Source of the DNA: an uncultured Bacilli bacterium
Lineage (GTDB): Bacteria > Bacillota_I > Bacilli_A > RF39 > UBA660
Assembly (NCBI GenBank): GCA_934153675.1
Contig: CAKPFG010000005.1
Location: 1-64,000, forward strand
DNA length: 64,000 bases
Direction: 5' to 3'
Numbering within the stretch: position 1 is the first letter of the stretch; each line of letters starts with the position of its first letter. Shown piece by piece: positions 9,124 to 17,466 of the stretch. Under the pieces are notes generated by a model that was not told where the DNA came from, did no database searches, and was given only the letters and a program-made list of their open reading frames with translations. The translations under genes and the position numbers were made by a program.

Positions 9124-10676
9124 TTTCTTTTGAACTTTGACAACAACATTTTGGCAAATAACCACAAAGTACAAATAATACATCCAATTACATAAAAGGA
9201 AAAAATTATCGAATTTTTTTTATCATTCATACACATAAAACTAATTCCTATGATTAACGCAACATCTAATATTGTAATAATAGCAAGATGAAATAGCCGC
9301 TCCATTCTATTTACTTGTCCAGTTGAATCAGTCATTTCAACATTAAATCTTAAATCACCTGCATTTACTCCTTTTAATAAGGTTAATGCCTCATTTGGAA
9401 TAAGCATTAAATCTGTACTACTTTTAAAACTCTTCATTAAATATTTTTTTATATCAACTGAATTAATAACATTGTTTGAACGAATATGATTTTTTAAAAC
9501 CACTATCAAACTTAATTTAGGATTAATTTCTTCAAGTAATCCAGCAATTACAACAATACCACGAATGAGCATAGTAATATCTCTGGGTAAAGCTATTTTA
9601 TTTCTATTTAACATTAAAAACATATCTGATGCAAAGTCACGTACATTTATATCTTTTAATTCCATCGTTTTATTTTTACCCAAAACCATTTTTATGTCAT
9701 TTTTCAAATTCATTTGATCTACATAATTATTGTTAGTATTCATAATTTTTAAAATATTAGCTACTTCATTATAATCATTACCAACAATTGCCATTATACA
9801 TTTTTCAAGTAAATTACGATTCCTTACATTAATACTTCCCATCATTCCATAATCTAAATAAACTATTTTCCCCGAAAAAATTTTTATATTATCAGAATGA
9901 GGATCAGCATGAAAATATCCGTCATCTATTGCTTGTTTTACATAATTATCAGCTAATTTTTCAGAAATTTCTTCTATGTCATAACCATCTTTTTTTAAAT
10001 TTTCTAAATCATTAATATTAACGCCACCAATATACTCCATAACAAGAGCATTTTTAGTTGAATACTCTTGATAAACCTTAACTGGTTTTAGATAATTAAT
10101 ATTCTTATTAAAAGAGGCAAATGTTTTCATATGAGTAGTTTCAATAATAAAATCCATTTCTTCCAGGGCCGTTTGATACATTTCATCTAAAAATGCATTA
10201 ATATCTAAAATATTAGAAAAAATTTTATCAATATGTAATAATCTTATTGCACTTTTTAAAACCTTAATATCTTGTTTCATAAGTTCACTAACATAGGGCC
10301 TTTCAATTTTTATAACAACATTTTTACCATCCATTAAAACTGCTCTATGTGTTTGTGCTATAGAAGCAGAACCGATTGGTTTTTCTTCTATAGAAGAAAA
10401 AATAGAAAATGTTTTCGAATCATATTCAGTATTTAATATATCAATAACCTCTGAATAAGTCATAGGTTTTACTTGACTTCTTAATTTTTTTAACTCTTCA
10501 CAATACTCATTTGGAATCAAATCAGGACGTGAAGACATAATTTGCCCTATTTTAATAAACGTTGGCCCAAGTTCCTCTAAAGCCTCTCGCATTGATTCTG
10601 GAGTTGAATTTTTTACTAAATGATATTTATGTAATACACTTATAATTTCATTTAACCTTTTTAATTGTTTACTCAT
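9120..10676 (-). CDS. UbiB/ABC1 (AarF) family protein kinase-like protein
   Basis: A 518-residue atypical kinase of the ABC1/UbiB/ADCK family, membrane-associated and linked to isoprenoid lipid metabolism in other bacteria. The family KxGQ motif appears as PTFIKIGQIMSSRPDLIP. The modified nucleotide-binding part is PIGSASIAQTHRA, the VAIK-type lysine lies in VVIKIERP, and the catalytic loop is DDGYFHADPHSDNI with metal-binding YLDYG. Two C-terminal hydrophobic helices (about residues 460-510) anchor it. It overlaps the small upstream gene by eight bases, so the pair is probably co-translated. Substrate unknown. Confidence 0.9.
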   Translation of the reverse strand: MSKQLKRLNEIISVLHKYHLVKNSTPESMREALEELGPTFIKIGQIMSSRPDLIPNEYCEELKKLRSQVKPMTYSEVIDILNTEYDSKTFSIFSSIEEKPIGSASIAQTHRAVLMDGKNVVIKIERPYVSELMKQDIKVLKSAIRLLHIDKIFSNILDINAFLDEMYQTALEEMDFIIETTHMKTFASFNKNINYLKPVKVYQEYSTKNALVMEYIGGVNINDLENLKKDGYDIEEISEKLADNYVKQAIDDGYFHADPHSDNIKIFSGKIVYLDYGMMGSINVRNRNLLEKCIMAIVGNDYNEVANILKIMNTNNNYVDQMNLKNDIKMVLGKNKTMELKDINVRDFASDMFLMLNRNKIALPRDITMLIRGIVVIAGLLEEINPKLSLIVVLKNHIRSNNVINSVDIKKYLMKSFKSSTDLMLIPNEALTLLKGVNAGDLRFNVEMTDSTGQVNRMERLFHLAIITILDVALIIGISFMCMNDKKNSIIFSFYVIGCIICTLWLFAKMLLSKFKRK

Positions 10677-10974
10677 TTTTCTTTGGCTTTTCCTTTAATA
10701 AAGATAAAATCTCCTTCTTTTCAGCATCTGACATACTTTTTATAGACGATAAAACATCATCCTTAGTTACTTCCTTTTTCTCATAAACTACAGTAACATT
10801 TTCCTTGATTTTATCCTCTATATTATGTCTTAATTCCTCATTAGCAACTTTACTTTTTTCATAAAGCTCACTACCCTTTTTTAACAATTCACTTTTCAAT
10901 TCTTGTGCTTTTTCATTAGTTAAAGACATAACACCAAGTCCCATCAAAATAATATTTTTTAAATCTTCTTTCAT
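10669..10974 (-). CDS. Small helical, phasin-like protein
   Basis: A 101-residue charged protein starting at the ATG at 10974 behind GGAGG. It has a short hydrophobic N-terminal helix (NIILMGLGVMSLT), then a lysine/glutamate-rich coiled coil and an EKKEILSLLKEKP tail. It resembles phasin-like or coiled-coil accessory proteins often encoded upstream of UbiB-family kinases. No enzyme motif is seen. The overlap with the UbiB gene suggests a joint function, perhaps regulation or localisation of the kinase, which is inference. Confidence 0.7.
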   Translation of the reverse strand: MKEDLKNIILMGLGVMSLTNEKAQELKSELLKKGSELYEKSKVANEELRHNIEDKIKENVTVVYEKKEVTKDDVLSSIKSMSDAEKKEILSLLKEKPKKNE

Positions 10975-11055
10975 ATAATTATCCTCCCTTAAAAATACAT
11001 GATTATTATACAAAAAAAATAAATAATAGTCAAAAATTCTTTTAAAATTGTAAGA

Positions 11056-11412
11056 TTAACTAATTATATTTATCTTTTTTTTCATTAACACAATTACAAC
11101 AATAGATATTATTACTAAAAATATACCTAACACAAAAAAATATGCTTTTATTCCATAATGTATTAGATACATCTACCTTATTTATGATATTATTATCATT
11201 TTTAGTATCTATACTATTGATATTATTATCTTTATTTTCTACTTTTTTTAATAATGTAACGGTATCACTATTTTCTATAACATAAAAATTAATGTCATTA
11301 TATGTGACTTCATCGCCTATTTTATATTCTCCTATAGGCAATGCTCAGCATTTACTTTATTGACTTTTGCCATAAGTATCATCATTAAGACAAAATACTT
11401 TAATTTCTTCAT
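11056..11412 (-). pseudogene. Frameshifted secreted protein with pilin-cassette domain and membrane anchor
   Basis: Three reading frames chain into one decayed gene. It opens at ATG 11412 behind AGGAAAT with a signal peptide (MKKLKYFVLMMILMAKVN, then an A-E site). A one-base shift near 11340 leads into GEYKIGDEVTYNDINFYVIE, which closely matches an internal part of the prepilin-like protein at 11685-12671. A second shift near 11160-11180 leads into a C-terminal transmembrane segment (YFFVLGIFLVIISIVVIVL) with a basic tail, ending at 11056. The original product was probably a surface protein anchored by its C-terminus that shared the prepilin's small domain. Sequencing error cannot be excluded, but two shifts make decay likelier. 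Confidence 0.7.
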
Positions 11413-11488
11413 TTTATTTCCTACTTTCACTTTAATTATACATAAATTTCTATTTATATGCATCATTATATCTAAATTAATCATAGGA

Positions 11489-11730
11489 TAAATAAAACTT
11501 TCAATAACTTATAAATTATTGAAAGTTCTTTTAAATATTAGTAAGGCTACTCCCTATATTATAAATAGCAAATCGCTCATCACGGCAAAGCTATCTATCA
11601 CAATAATTTGTGAACAAATTATTATAAATTATTAAGTATCATTTACAAGCTTTTCTACTTTTTTAATTTCTGTTATCTTTTTGTTTAGATAGCAGATTTT
11701 TTTATGGTTATAACAGGGCGCACGGAACCT
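11489..11730. repeat. 242-bp direct repeat, copy 1
   Basis: This stretch is nearly identical, with no net length change, to 12760-13001 (offset 1271). It covers the last 15 codons of the prepilin-like gene and about 195 bases beyond the stop. It contains two perfect hairpins: CTTTCAATAA/TTATTGAAAG (11498-11525) and AATAATTTG/CAAATTATT (about 11610-11635). The inverted arms TCTGCTATCT and AGATAACAGA also straddle the stop codon. A hairpin just after a variable region is a feature of known retroelement-diversified genes. Confidence 0.85.
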
Positions 11731-12671
11731 TCGTTGCTATACACAATGTAGTCGTACGCATTGCCATATCTGCTCACATCCCACACGTAAGAAGTGGAAT
11801 CTTCATATTGACTCATGGTCCAATACCAATAGTTACTATTATATACCCAACTTGGTGTTTCTCCATTTTTTGACATTTCTATTGTACCATGTCCATTATC
11901 GCCATATCCTAAATTATCTATTAATTCATTATATGTTATTAATCTTGCACTATAGCCTGTTTTATCCTCTTTTAGATCACTACTTTTTAATTTACTATTT
12001 GACCAAACATCTACTACTTGTTTTACATCTGATAATTTATAATCGGTTGTACAACCAGAATCACCACCAGCTGATACACAATTATCTCTTGCATAATATG
12101 CCATTGTTAAATAATTATTACCATCATAAGATACTTTGCTAGCAATTTCTGTTGATGATAAATTCACTTCATCCTTTTTTAATGGTTCTGCTTTTAATAA
12201 TATTACAGAATCACTATTCTCATCACTATTTTCTATAACATAAAAATTAATACCATTATATGTTACTTCATCGCCTATTTTATAGGCTTTATAAGTTGCT
12301 TTAGTACTCCCATAGTGATACCATCCATCGCTAGTATTTTTATCCTTTACATCACTACTTCCTACTTTGCATTCTGATAAGTATACACTTGAATCTTCAT
12401 TTAATAAAGAGATATTACATATAACCTCTTTACCTGAGTATTCAATTTCTAAATCACTTATGTTTGTTGGAAATTCTCCTTTATCTAGTAAGTAATTAGC
12501 TACGGCAAGTTCTATACTTTTTCCGTATGCATCAACACTTCTTTTATTAGCTGATTCCTTAGAACGTTTTACGATATTTAATACAATTGGTGTTACTATT
12601 AGTGCTAATATAGCTAGTATTACTAATACGGCTATTAATTCTATTAATGTAAATGCTTTTTTATTTTTCAT
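11685..12671 (-). CDS. Prepilin-like display protein with C-type-lectin-like variable tail
   Basis: A 328-residue protein from ATG 12671 behind AGGAGGA. Residues 1-35 are a class III prepilin leader and membrane helix (KAFTLIELIAVLVILAIL). Residues 35-110 are a pilin-like helical and beta region. A small domain with YKIGDEVTYNGINFYVIENS follows near residues 130-150. The C-terminal part carries ARLITYNELIDNLGY, WYWTMSQYEDS, VWDV and finally GSVRPVITIKKSAI. That tail pattern (VW-x-V ... VRPVI) is typical of DUF6273/C-type-lectin-like proteins, including variable proteins of gut Firmicutes. I infer a surface ligand-binding protein on a pilin-type anchor. No pilus machinery or reverse transcriptase is in the window. 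Confidence 0.85.
   Translation of the reverse strand: MKNKKAFTLIELIAVLVILAILALIVTPIVLNIVKRSKESANKRSVDAYGKSIELAVANYLLDKGEFPTNISDLEIEYSGKEVICNISLLNEDSSVYLSECKVGSSDVKDKNTSDGWYHYGSTKATYKAYKIGDEVTYNGINFYVIENSDENSDSVILLKAEPLKKDEVNLSSTEIASKVSYDGNNYLTMAYYARDNCVSAGGDSGCTTDYKLSDVKQVVDVWSNSKLKSSDLKEDKTGYSARLITYNELIDNLGYGDNGHGTIEMSKNGETPSWVYNSNYWYWTMSQYEDSTSYVWDVSRYGNAYDYIVYSNEGSVRPVITIKKSAI
11697..11830 (-). other. Candidate variable region (VR) in the prepilin-like tail
   Basis: This 3' coding stretch is visibly richer in G and C than the rest of the gene. Comparison with the rearranged copy at 12968-13050 shows constant flanks (DV upstream; GSVRPVITIKKSA downstream). The residues between are almost wholly different: SRYGNAYDYIVYSNE against DDFGVCDYFMHSG. 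Changes cluster in a few codons while GGC and GAC-TAC codons stay the same. This is how a diversity-generating retroelement target looks. No template repeat or reverse transcriptase is visible, so the mechanism is inferred. Confidence 0.5.
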
Positions 12672-12737
12672 ATATCCTCCTACCTTACATATTCATAATA
12701 GCATAATTAATTAAAAAAAGCTACCACTTCAAAATAA
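12672..12737 (-). repeat. Upstream repeat of the complete prepilin-like gene
   Basis: Nearly identical to 342-407, it carries the AGGAGGA ribosome site and AT-rich upstream sequence. It marks the second border of the duplicated prepilin-like unit. Confidence 0.7.
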
Positions 12738-12759
12738 AAAATCGTAGTAATAATTATTA

Positions 12760-13001
12760 TAAATAAAACTTTCAATAACTTATAAATTATTGAAAGTTCT
12801 TTTAAATATTAGTAAGGCTACTCCCTATATTATAAATAGCAAATCGCTCATCACGGCAAAGCTATCTATCACAATAATTTGTTTACAAATTATTATAAAT
12901 TATTAAGTATCATTTACAAGCTTTTCTACTTTTTTAATTTCTGTTATCCTTCTTCTTAGATAGCAGATTTTTTTATGGTTATAACAGGGCGCACGGAACC
13001 T
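12760..13001. repeat. 242-bp direct repeat, copy 2
   Basis: Second copy of 11489-11730, with only scattered substitutions, including the perfect hairpin at 12769-12796. It lies immediately upstream of the complete prepilin-like gene. It carries the 3' end of another, rearranged prepilin-like gene whose constant tail is intact but whose variable stretch differs. Confidence 0.85.
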
Positions 13002-13182
13002 CCACTATGCATAAAGTAGTCGCACACGCCAAAGTCGTCCACATCTATCTAGTAAATAATTAGCTACGGCAAGTTCTATACTTTTTCCATATGCATCAAC
13101 ACTTCTTTTATTGGCTGATTCCTTAGCGTGTTTTACGATATTTAATACTATTGGGGTTACTATTAGTGCTAATATAGCTAGT
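12956..13182 (-). pseudogene. Rearranged prepilin-like gene copy (tail joined to N-terminal part)
   Basis: From the stop at 12956 the sequence reads backwards through SAI, the constant SVRPVITIKK and an alternative variable stretch up to about 13050. It then jumps, out of frame, to the part encoding GKSIELAVANYLLDK and the pilin helix (13050-13182). The central two thirds and the first residues with the start codon are missing, so it cannot be expressed. It could act as a silent donor for the complete gene or simply be a deletion scar. Confidence 0.75.
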
Positions 13183-13361
13183 TGGATGAATATAGTATAG
13201 ACACAGGTAGTAATTAAGAAAAGTTACTTATAGCTAATAAAATAAAGAAAAAATCAATATTTAATATTTTTGATATTTCTGAAAAATAAAATTTTAAATT
13301 AAAACTTTTATTCAAAATTTAAGTTGATTTTAAAAGTATAAATAAAGAAAAGAGGTAAAAT
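13183..13361. other. AT-rich spacer after the prepilin-like copies
   Basis: Homology to the prepilin unit ends abruptly at 13182 inside a codon. The 179 bases up to the next reading frame are AT-rich and carry no gene I can recognise. An insertion or deletion boundary is likely at 13182. Confidence 0.5.
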
Positions 13362-13658
13362 ATGTTATTAGATAATAATACTAAAAAAGTTTTTGATTTA
13401 TTAGATATGTATAATAATTTAAATAATGTTGATAAAGTTAGTTTAGCAATTTATTTATTAGAAAATAAAAACTTCTATATTAATTTTAATATTGAAGATA
13501 TAATTATATTATTAAAAGAAGTATTAAATAAGCTAGACTCTAGTAATAGTAAAAATATTGTTAATTTTGCTAAATATAATCATTTATTATTTTTTTCAGC
13601 CAAGTATTTAGAACTAACTGAAAAAAATGAAAAATTTTACAATAGAAATGCTATTTAA
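13362..13658 (+). CDS. Hypothetical helical protein (possibly 5' part of a broken gene)
   Basis: An open frame of 98 codons behind AGAGGTAA. The predicted product is helical, asparagine- and lysine-rich, without signal peptide or membrane segment (starts MLLDNNTKKVFDLLDMYNN). I do not recognise a family. Its 3' end overlaps, in another frame, the small frame at 13627-13755, so the two may once have been one gene separated by a frameshift. Its position in a repeat- and fragment-rich area fits accessory DNA. Confidence 0.45.
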   Translation: MLLDNNTKKVFDLLDMYNNLNNVDKVSLAIYLLENKNFYINFNIEDIIILLKEVLNKLDSSNSKNIVNFAKYNHLLFFSAKYLELTEKNEKFYNRNAI

Positions 13659-13755
13659 TCTTTTTGAAACTGATTTTAAAGATAAAATTATTAATAAAGA
13701 AATTAATAAACATTTAAATGTATATGATTATTGTTATGCAATATTAAATAATTAA
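13627..13755 (+). pseudogene. Short frame with a tail shared with the fragment at 21351
   Basis: This 42-codon frame starts at ATG 13627 and ends KHLNVYDYCYAILNN. The end resembles the last residues of the transposase-like fragment at 21351-21503 (QELNAYDYCYSLNIL). The shared YDYCY tail suggests two copies of the same decayed element. It may also be the displaced 3' end of the preceding frame. Confidence 0.4.
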
Positions 13756-13759
13756 AATT

Positions 13760-13795
13760 AAACCCTAGTAGCTTTAATAGTTACTAGAGTTTTTA
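13760..13795. terminator. Hairpin terminator
   Basis: AAAC-C-CTAGTA and TACTAG-A-GTTT pair with one internal mismatch, followed by T4. It lies between the plus-strand fragments and the end of the minus-strand surface-protein operon and may serve both. Confidence 0.65.
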
Positions 13796-13818
13796 ATATA
13801 ACCAAATATAATTTTCTT

Positions 13819-15243
13819 CTAACTTGTTTGTTTTTTTCTATAAGCAATTAATGAAGCTCCAGCAAGTCCAATAATGGATAAAATGCCTGTTGCTAAATAC
13901 ATCATAACATTATCACCAGTTTTAGGATTTTCTACATTTGTACCTGATGATTTTTCTGTTGCAACGATTCCATACTCGCTTAAATGTGATGTTTCAAAAA
14001 CTATATATCCATCTTCTATTGTTGCTGGTATAGTTTCTTTTATTTCATCATTTAAAATATAAACGACTTCATATTTTTTGTATCCTTTTAAATCCTCTGG
14101 TAAAGCAATTTTTATTTTCATTTTAGTATTATCAATCTTAACTACTTGACCATTTTCTAATACATTTATATCTGCTAAGTATTTAATATTTTTGTCAGAT
14201 AAATTCTTACTTACTTCAACTTTTTTAATATCCAAAGTATAGTTTTTACTTACTTCTTTTTCAAAAGTAATACTACCATTTATTGCACCAGTGCTTTTGA
14301 TTTCTTTTACAGTATCTTGAGTAGGTTGTTCAGTTGATGTAGGTGTCATTGTCAAAACTCCATAAAACCATGCAACAACATTATTACTCTCACTAATACT
14401 AACTGAATCAGGATTCATAGTTATAGTTTTTCCATTTATACTTATTTTTGTTTTATCTTTATCAAAATAATAACCATTTTTAACAGCTTCATCTGTTAAT
14501 TTTACATATATATTATAACTATATTTTGTGTTTTCTTTAAATGATGTAAGAAGTGTATCACCCCAATCTTTATAACGGTTATTCCAATACTCTGATGATG
14601 TTATTATTTCATCAGCACCTGCCCAACCCTCATTGTCAATTTCATATAATGCATTGTCAGCAACTTTGCCAGTAAATTTTGGTACATCTCCAACATTAAA
14701 TTTAGTCGTTACACCATTTATCTCTACAAGTTCAACTACTTTCTTTGATATAGGTTTAATTGTTTTTATCGCCGTAACATAAACTCCACTGCTATTTTTT
14801 ATTACATTTTCTTTTTTTACAGTTTCATCATTAATTTTAACTGTGCAACCATCTTTGAAAGAATATCCATCTTTTGCCTTTAAAGAAATACTATACATAT
14901 ATGTTTTCCCCTCTTCAAAGGTAGTTATTTTTTTATCTTGTGAAAGAGCATTATTTTTGTTTTCATCAGAATACCAAAACTTAACTGGATTGGACTCTCC
15001 ATTTTCATTAGTCTCCATCTCTTCCCAATATTCATATTCTATTTCGTAGTTGTCATAATTACCTGCTTCATCATAAGTTATATGAGCAGATGCTTTTGGG
15101 GCATCCCCTGCTACATAATCAAAATTGACACCACCTATATTTGCTTCGCCAATTTCTGTTGCTGCAAATGTAGTTATTGGTGCTATACACAAAGTAAATA
15201 AGAACATCAATACAGCAGTAATCAGTATTTTACTTTTCTTCAT
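13819..15243 (-). CDS. Sortase-anchored surface protein (NPKTG)
   Basis: A 474-residue secreted protein. A signal peptide (about residues 1-28, ending TTFAA) is followed by two or three related beta-rich modules, each with a phrase about tension-type motion (KTYMYSISLKAKDGYSF, NTKYSYNIYVKLTDEA). A domain near residues 320-430 precedes the sorting signal: NPKTGDN, a hydrophobic helix and the basic tail AYRKKQTS. NPxTG signals are read by class B-type sortases, and one is encoded at 20434-21264. The start at 15243 has AGGAGGAA and overlaps the upstream gene's stop by 14 bases, so the two are coupled. Ligand or role unknown. Confidence 0.9.
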   Translation of the reverse strand: MKKSKILITAVLMFLFTLCIAPITTFAATEIGEANIGGVNFDYVAGDAPKASAHITYDEAGNYDNYEIEYEYWEEMETNENGESNPVKFWYSDENKNNALSQDKKITTFEEGKTYMYSISLKAKDGYSFKDGCTVKINDETVKKENVIKNSSGVYVTAIKTIKPISKKVVELVEINGVTTKFNVGDVPKFTGKVADNALYEIDNEGWAGADEIITSSEYWNNRYKDWGDTLLTSFKENTKYSYNIYVKLTDEAVKNGYYFDKDKTKISINGKTITMNPDSVSISESNNVVAWFYGVLTMTPTSTEQPTQDTVKEIKSTGAINGSITFEKEVSKNYTLDIKKVEVSKNLSDKNIKYLADINVLENGQVVKIDNTKMKIKIALPEDLKGYKKYEVVYILNDEIKETIPATIEDGYIVFETSHLSEYGIVATEKSSGTNVENPKTGDNVMMYLATGILSIIGLAGASLIAYRKKQTS

Positions 15244-16519
15244 AATTTTTCCTCCTAATTTTCTTTTTATTATTAATCACTACAGTAGTAGCAATACCTA
15301 ACACTGATATAATAGATAACATTATATATATGCCAATATTATCGCCAGTCTGTGGATTAGTAATGTTTTCTGTCTTTTCTGTATTTACTTGTTTTGCTTT
15401 AACTTCAAATTTAGTAGTTGCTGATCCATTATCACTAAATTCAACTTTGATTGTATGTTCACCAACTGATAGTGTATCAACATATTCCTTATTTAAAGTA
15501 ATAACTGTACTACCAGATTCTGCTTTATAATTTTTAGCATCAACTAATATTCCATCAATATATAATTTGCCATCAAATAAACTAAAGTCAGCATCTATTC
15601 TAAATATTGCATTTTTTGCATCATCAATAGTATATATTTGATTTGCTCCTTCAGTAAACTTATATTCTTTAGGACTAACTTCTTCCTTTACATATTGGAA
15701 TGTGAATTCATATTTACATCTTGTATAATAATCAGTTCTTGTTTCATTTATAATGCCACTATCAGTGCCATCATAATTCAATGCAGAACCTGTATATTTA
15801 GTATGAAATCCTTTAAAATTTTCGCTTTTTTTAGTTCCTACATTTACTGCAGTTAATATTGCTTTATTTTCTGATTTATTTCCAACTATCTTGATAACGG
15901 CTTCGCTTTCATTATCTGTTAATAATAGACCATTATAGTCTCTCCTATAATATAGTGTTTTATCTAAATCTGCAAATGATTTTAATCCTTCTGTTAACTC
16001 ATCAGTTTTTGAAAAATCTATTACATATTCTTGACCATTAGTTAAATCAATTACACCTGTTGATGTTATATCATCGTAAACATTTTCAACCTTTGTGTTA
16101 ACAACTACCCCTATTCTTACAAGTTTAACATCTAATGTCCCACTAAATTTGCTCGAATCTAATTTGAATGTAGATTTAGTTTCTCCTACTATTGTTGTCA
16201 TAGGGTAATACCAATTATTGATATTTAATCTTATAGGTGTATTAGCACCTGCAACACTTGTATCTTCAATTTCTTCAATTACAAACTTGTACTCTGCTTC
16301 ATTTAAATCAATTACCATATTATTTGAAATATCAGCAACTAAATCCTCACCTTTGAATAACTGTACCTTTGCAATCTTATCATATTCTACATAACCATCA
16401 TGAATTGTTCCACCTTTAAAATTTAATGTTACTTCATTTTTTGATTCAGCAAATACATTCGTAGTAAATGCAAATATACCGATCATAAAAACTAATAATA
16501 ACATTTTTAATTTTTTCAT
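15230..16519 (-). CDS. Sortase-anchored surface protein (NPQTG)
   Basis: A 429-residue secreted protein starting at ATG 16519, spaced correctly from AAAGGAGGTG. The signal peptide ends near VFAESK. A long beta-rich ectodomain follows without recognisable enzyme motifs, including a probable Ig-like module before the anchor (DGKLYIDGILVDAKNYKAE, SVGEHTIKVEFSDNGS). The sorting signal is NPQTGDN, then a hydrophobic helix and a long basic tail NNKKKIRRKNYEEK. It lies in a tight four-gene operon with the NPKTG protein downstream. Probably a structural or adhesive partner of its neighbour, which is inference. Confidence 0.88.
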   Translation of the reverse strand: MKKLKMLLLVFMIGIFAFTTNVFAESKNEVTLNFKGGTIHDGYVEYDKIAKVQLFKGEDLVADISNNMVIDLNEAEYKFVIEEIEDTSVAGANTPIRLNINNWYYPMTTIVGETKSTFKLDSSKFSGTLDVKLVRIGVVVNTKVENVYDDITSTGVIDLTNGQEYVIDFSKTDELTEGLKSFADLDKTLYYRRDYNGLLLTDNESEAVIKIVGNKSENKAILTAVNVGTKKSENFKGFHTKYTGSALNYDGTDSGIINETRTDYYTRCKYEFTFQYVKEEVSPKEYKFTEGANQIYTIDDAKNAIFRIDADFSLFDGKLYIDGILVDAKNYKAESGSTVITLNKEYVDTLSVGEHTIKVEFSDNGSATTKFEVKAKQVNTEKTENITNPQTGDNIGIYIMLSIISVLGIATTVVINNKKKIRRKNYEEK

Positions 16520-16536
16520 TTTGCCACCTCCTTTCA

Positions 16537-17460
16537 TCATTCCTCATACTTAACTTCACTCATATAATTAAATCCACTTAAGAGATAATCATATGAGTAA
16601 TCTCTTACTCTTTTTTCCATAACATCATTTATAGGTATAAGTGTATAATCTTTTAATATTACATATTTATATGTAAATGTTAATATTTCATTATAGTATT
16701 TAGTTAACATATTAATTTTAACTGTTGTAGTAATTTTTTTGTTTGAATTAGTATCAAAATAGCTCATTAATTCATAAAAACACTCATCAGTTTTTACTAT
16801 TCTCTCATTGTAGATCCTAATTACTTTTTCTCCCTCATAATTACCACTTATTTTTTCAATGGTTGGATATTTTTCGTTGCCATAGTTTTTACTATACAAA
16901 ATATTATCTTTTACATAAGCATATTCAGACATAAAATCATAATCAATCTTTTTACCAAGGAACTCTGTTGAATATTCCCATTTAAGATAATCACTTAAAT
17001 TATAATTTGCATTTAAATACATATCATAACTATCTGTAATTTTATTATCCGTATTATCATCATGTAGTGTATATATAGTATCATTATAATCGTAAAACTT
17101 TATATCTGCTCCTGAGTTTGGAGTAATATTCATAACCTTAATATTATTATCTATATCATATACTTTTTTGTAAACAAATTCTCCATTATCTAATTTTTGT
17201 GGATTAAAAATATATATAGAATTATTGGTTATAAATGAATATTTACTAAATGAAGTATCTTCAGTTAATATTTCCTCATTCTTTATCTTTTGATACTCTT
17301 TATCAGGATATTTTTTCTTAAGTGCATCCAATATTGAGTTTGCCTCTGGTGGAGTATGATCATTTAATTCCTGTTTTCTATTTTTAATAATAACTATAGA
17401 AATAATGCTTATTAATGCGATAGATGCAATAATAACATAAACTATTTTTTTATTTTTCAT
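16537..17460 (-). CDS. Membrane-anchored extracellular protein of the sortase locus
   Basis: A 307-residue protein with an N-terminal transmembrane anchor (VYVIIASIALISIISIVII after MKNKK) and a tyrosine-rich ectodomain. It lacks a lipobox and a sorting signal. The ATG at 17460 is preferred over a TTG two codons upstream. The ribosome site is weak, and the gene begins seven bases after the preceding stop, so translation is probably coupled. I do not recognise the family. Its place in the operon suggests a membrane-side partner of the two anchored proteins. Confidence 0.75.
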   Translation of the reverse strand: MKNKKIVYVIIASIALISIISIVIIKNRKQELNDHTPPEANSILDALKKKYPDKEYQKIKNEEILTEDTSFSKYSFITNNSIYIFNPQKLDNGEFVYKKVYDIDNNIKVMNITPNSGADIKFYDYNDTIYTLHDDNTDNKITDSYDMYLNANYNLSDYLKWEYSTEFLGKKIDYDFMSEYAYVKDNILYSKNYGNEKYPTIEKISGNYEGEKVIRIYNERIVKTDECFYELMSYFDTNSNKKITTTVKINMLTKYYNEILTFTYKYVILKDYTLIPINDVMEKRVRDYSYDYLLSGFNYMSEVKYEE

Positions 17461-17466
17461 ATCCAA

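Noticed and set aside
11852..12142. 96-codon plus-strand open frame
   Set aside because: It is antisense to the prepilin-like gene, gives a His/Leu/Tyr-rich composition typical of reversed AT-rich coding DNA and has no ribosome site.
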